A stretch of 64,000 bases of DNA from contig NZ_JAAN01000010.1 of assembly GCF_000559025.1 (NCBI RefSeq), forward strand, positions 146,576 through 210,575, given 5' to 3'. Below are positions 62,520 to 64,000 of the stretch, one piece after another; the stretch's first letter is position 1; each line of letters opens with the position of its first letter. Origin of the DNA: Luteimonas huabeiensis HB2. Lineage in GTDB: Bacteria > Pseudomonadota > Gammaproteobacteria > Xanthomonadales > Xanthomonadaceae. Position numbers and translations under genes: made by a program. The notes under the pieces were generated by a model. It ran no database searches and was not told where the DNA came from. It saw only the letters and a program-made list of their open reading frames with translations.

Positions 62520-63113
62520 ATGCAGACCGCAATCCTCAAGCGCCGCGCGCTCGCCAGCCTGCTGGCGCTGGCCGCCGGCGCCGCCTTCGCCGCCCCGGTA
62601 ACCTACGAGATCGACCCGGCCCACACCGACGTGATCGCGCAGTGGAGCCACTTCGGCTTCTCGAACCCGATCGCCCACTTCGGCGAGGTGGACGGGCGCA
62701 TCGTCTACGACCCGGAGAACGTATCCGCCTCCAGCGTCGAGGTGACGTTGCCGATGTCGGGCCTGAACTCGCACGTGCCCAAGTTCGACGAGCACCTCAA
62801 GAGCGCCGACTTCTTCGACGCCGAGCGCTACCCGCAGGCGACCTTCAAGTCCACCGCCGTCGAGGCCGCCGGCGAGGGCCGCCTGCGCGTTGCCGGCGAC
62901 CTGACGATCAAGGACCAGACCCGCCCCGTGGTGCTGGACGTCGTGCTCAACAAGGTCGGCGCGCACCCGATGACGCAGCGGCCGACGATCGGCTTCGACG
63001 CCACCACCACCCTCAAGCGCACCGACTTCGGGCTGGGCCTGTACGCGCCGAACGTCAGCGACGAGGTGCAACTGCGCATCACCACCGAGGCCAGCGCGCC
63101 CGCCGCGGAATAG
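62520..63113 (+). CDS. YceI-family periplasmic protein
   Basis: 197 residues. Signal peptide (about 1-24, ending AAFAAP) followed by a lipocalin-like barrel that in the family binds long isoprenoids or similar lipids. Motifs: YEIDPAHTDVIAQWSHFGFSNPIAHF, MSGLNSHVPKFDEHLKSADFFDAERYPQATFKST and [25 protein letters not shown] upstream supports the ATG at 62520. A hairpin follows the gene. Confidence 0.95.
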   Translation: MQTAILKRRALASLLALAAGAAFAAPVTYEIDPAHTDVIAQWSHFGFSNPIAHFGEVDGRIVYDPENVSASSVEVTLPMSGLNSHVPKFDEHLKSADFFDAERYPQATFKSTAVEAAGEGRLRVAGDLTIKDQTRPVVLDVVLNKVGAHPMTQRPTIGFDATTTLKRTDFGLGLYAPNVSDEVQLRITTEASAPAAE

Positions 63114-63132
63114 GCTGTCCCCGCGTCGCCGC

Positions 63133-63158
63133 CGACGCCCCCGCTCGCGGGGGCGTCG
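63133..63158 (+). terminator. 12-bp hairpin after yceI
   Basis: CGACGCCCCCGC (63133-63144), TC, GCGGGGGCGTCG (63147-63158): a perfect stem whose innermost pairs probably open to give a larger loop. No T-run follows. Probably the end of the nitroreductase-yceI transcript. Confidence 0.65.
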
Positions 63159-63202
63159 CGCTGTCCGGCCTTCGCATTGCCCACGTTCCGCAGGAGTCCC
63201 GC

Positions 63203-63895
63203 ATGCCTCTCTACCGCCCCGGCGCCGGCCGCGGCCGCCTGTCCCACGACGGCGTGGCCGCCGTCCACAGTTTCTCCGCCGGCGGGTTCGTCGATCGCGC
63301 CTGGATGGGCTTCGGCGCGTTGCGGGTGCTGGCCGAGGAAACCTTCGCGCCAGGCGCCGCGCCGCCGGCGCAGCGGCGCGCCAACATGCGCCTCCTGACC
63401 TGGGTGCGCTGCGGCGCGCTGGCCTGGTCGGATGGCGACGGCGAGGCCGGCGAGCTTTACGGCGGCGGCGTGCAACTGCTCGATGCCGGCCGCGGCACCG
63501 AGCAGGTCGAGCGCAACCTGTCCGACGAGCACCCCGTCGAACTGCTGCGGCTGTGGCTGCAGCCGCCCGCGCTCAACACCCCGCCGCGGCGGATCGCCGG
63601 CAGCGCCGATCCGGCGGCGCGGCCCGGATGCTGGTGCCCGCTGCTGGACGACGAGGCCCTGGCGCCCGCGCGGGCGAGCGCCGCGCGCGTCGCGCCCGGC
63701 GAGGCGATCGAACTGCGCCTGGCGCCCGGGCGCTGGACCTGGCTGCACGTATTGCACGGCCGCAGCGCGCTCGGCGCGCAGGCGCTGGCCGCCGGCGATG
63801 CCGTCGGCTGGACCGACGAACCCGGCGTCCACATGCTGGCCGCCCTCGACGGGCCGCTGGAACTGCTGCGGATCGAAGTGCCGGCACCCGTCTAG
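63203..63895 (+). CDS. pirin-like bicupin lacking metal ligands
   Basis: 230 residues. The opening SHDGVAAVHSFSAGGFVDRAWMGFGALRVLAEE and overall length match the YhhW/pirin family of bicupins. In active members a HPHRGFET-like motif supplies the iron ligands; here the same position reads PAQRRANMRLLTWV, so the N-terminal metal site is missing. The second cupin half (WTWLHVLHGRSALGAQALAAGDAV) is also without the full His set, as is usual. A non-enzymatic role is more likely. CAGGAG lies upstream of the ATG. Confidence 0.8.
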   Translation: MPLYRPGAGRGRLSHDGVAAVHSFSAGGFVDRAWMGFGALRVLAEETFAPGAAPPAQRRANMRLLTWVRCGALAWSDGDGEAGELYGGGVQLLDAGRGTEQVERNLSDEHPVELLRLWLQPPALNTPPRRIAGSADPAARPGCWCPLLDDEALAPARASAARVAPGEAIELRLAPGRWTWLHVLHGRSALGAQALAAGDAVGWTDEPGVHMLAALDGPLELLRIEVPAPV

Positions 63896-63950
63896 GGCCC
63901 GTTGGGCGCCCAGGTGTGCCCTCTGCCGCAAAGCAGGGTCATCCCGATCC

Positions 63951-63972
63951 CTTCTCCCGCAAGCGGGGCCGG
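63951..63972. repeat. copy of the CCCGCAAGCGGG palindrome
   Basis: CTTCTCCCGCAAGCGGGGCC with the palindromic core at 63956-63967, about 60 bases after the pirin-like stop. It is probably the start of another repeat element that continues past the window. Confidence 0.6.
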
Positions 63973-64000
63973 ATGAGGGCCGCTTTACACGCCTGCGGCG

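Overview
The window is very GC-rich (clearly around 70 %) and densely coded on both strands. Gene content and protein character point to a gammaproteobacterium of the Lysobacteraceae/Xanthomonadaceae (Lysobacter-Luteimonas-Xanthomonas relatives). The signs are GroESL with a CIRCE operator, the CutA-DsbD-TlpA-AroQ-AccB-AccC order, PrmA-DUF3426-Fis-PurH-PurD, DUF6445 and DUF6165 proteins, and intergenic 'cccgcaagcggg' palindromes. I saw no tRNA, rRNA, CRISPR array, phage, transposase or origin. Most of the window is core chromosome.

Layout. 1-5.2 kb: a hybrid histidine kinase (cut by the window edge) with a REC/GGDEF-like/EAL-like response regulator, a DUF4126 protein and a coiled-coil membrane protein. 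5.2-8.6 kb: erpA, nudC and an MFS-acyltransferase fusion. 8.7-14.5 kb: a probable phosphate-scavenging locus of PhoD phosphatase, divergent TonB-dependent receptor and glycerophosphodiesterase, with a Pho-box-like repeat between them. 14.5-17.3 kb: a LysR/thioesterase pair divergent from an aldo/keto reductase. 17.3-22.8 kb: purD, purH, fis, a DUF3426 protein and prmA, all on the minus strand. 23-24.4 kb: two coupled unknown genes. 24.4-30.3 kb: cutA-dsbD-tlpA and aroQ-accB-accC. 30.4-33.2 kb: a PagL-like lipid A deacylase and groES-groEL.

33.5-40.1 kb: a small membrane protein, a Ser/Thr kinase-TPR receptor, a DUF6445 oxygenase-like protein and an AsmA-like protein. 40.1-47.6 kb: an MdtABC-type RND efflux operon. 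47.8-50.6 kb: a stand-alone MurG-like transferase with a PYROXD2-like flavoprotein. 50.6-51.2 kb: a non-coding stretch with a LacI-type operator and a strong intrinsic terminator, possibly a small RNA gene. 51.2-57.1 kb: a LysR regulator and an AaeB-like efflux operon (FUSC, DUF1656, HlyD-type adaptor, NodT-type lipoprotein). 57.1-64 kb: DUF6165, glnE, an ELM1-like protein, a RutE-like nitroreductase, YceI and a pirin-like protein, with clustered palindromic repeats.

The most noteworthy signals are: a DsbD with two complete N-terminal interchange domains; three promoters placed so that transcription should start at or next to the ATG (leaderless mRNAs); the Pho-box triple repeat; the operator-promoter-terminator unit without a gene; a repeat family with inverted ends between convergent genes; and a long inverted repeat between accB and accC. 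All calls are from reading the sequence; no database search was possible.
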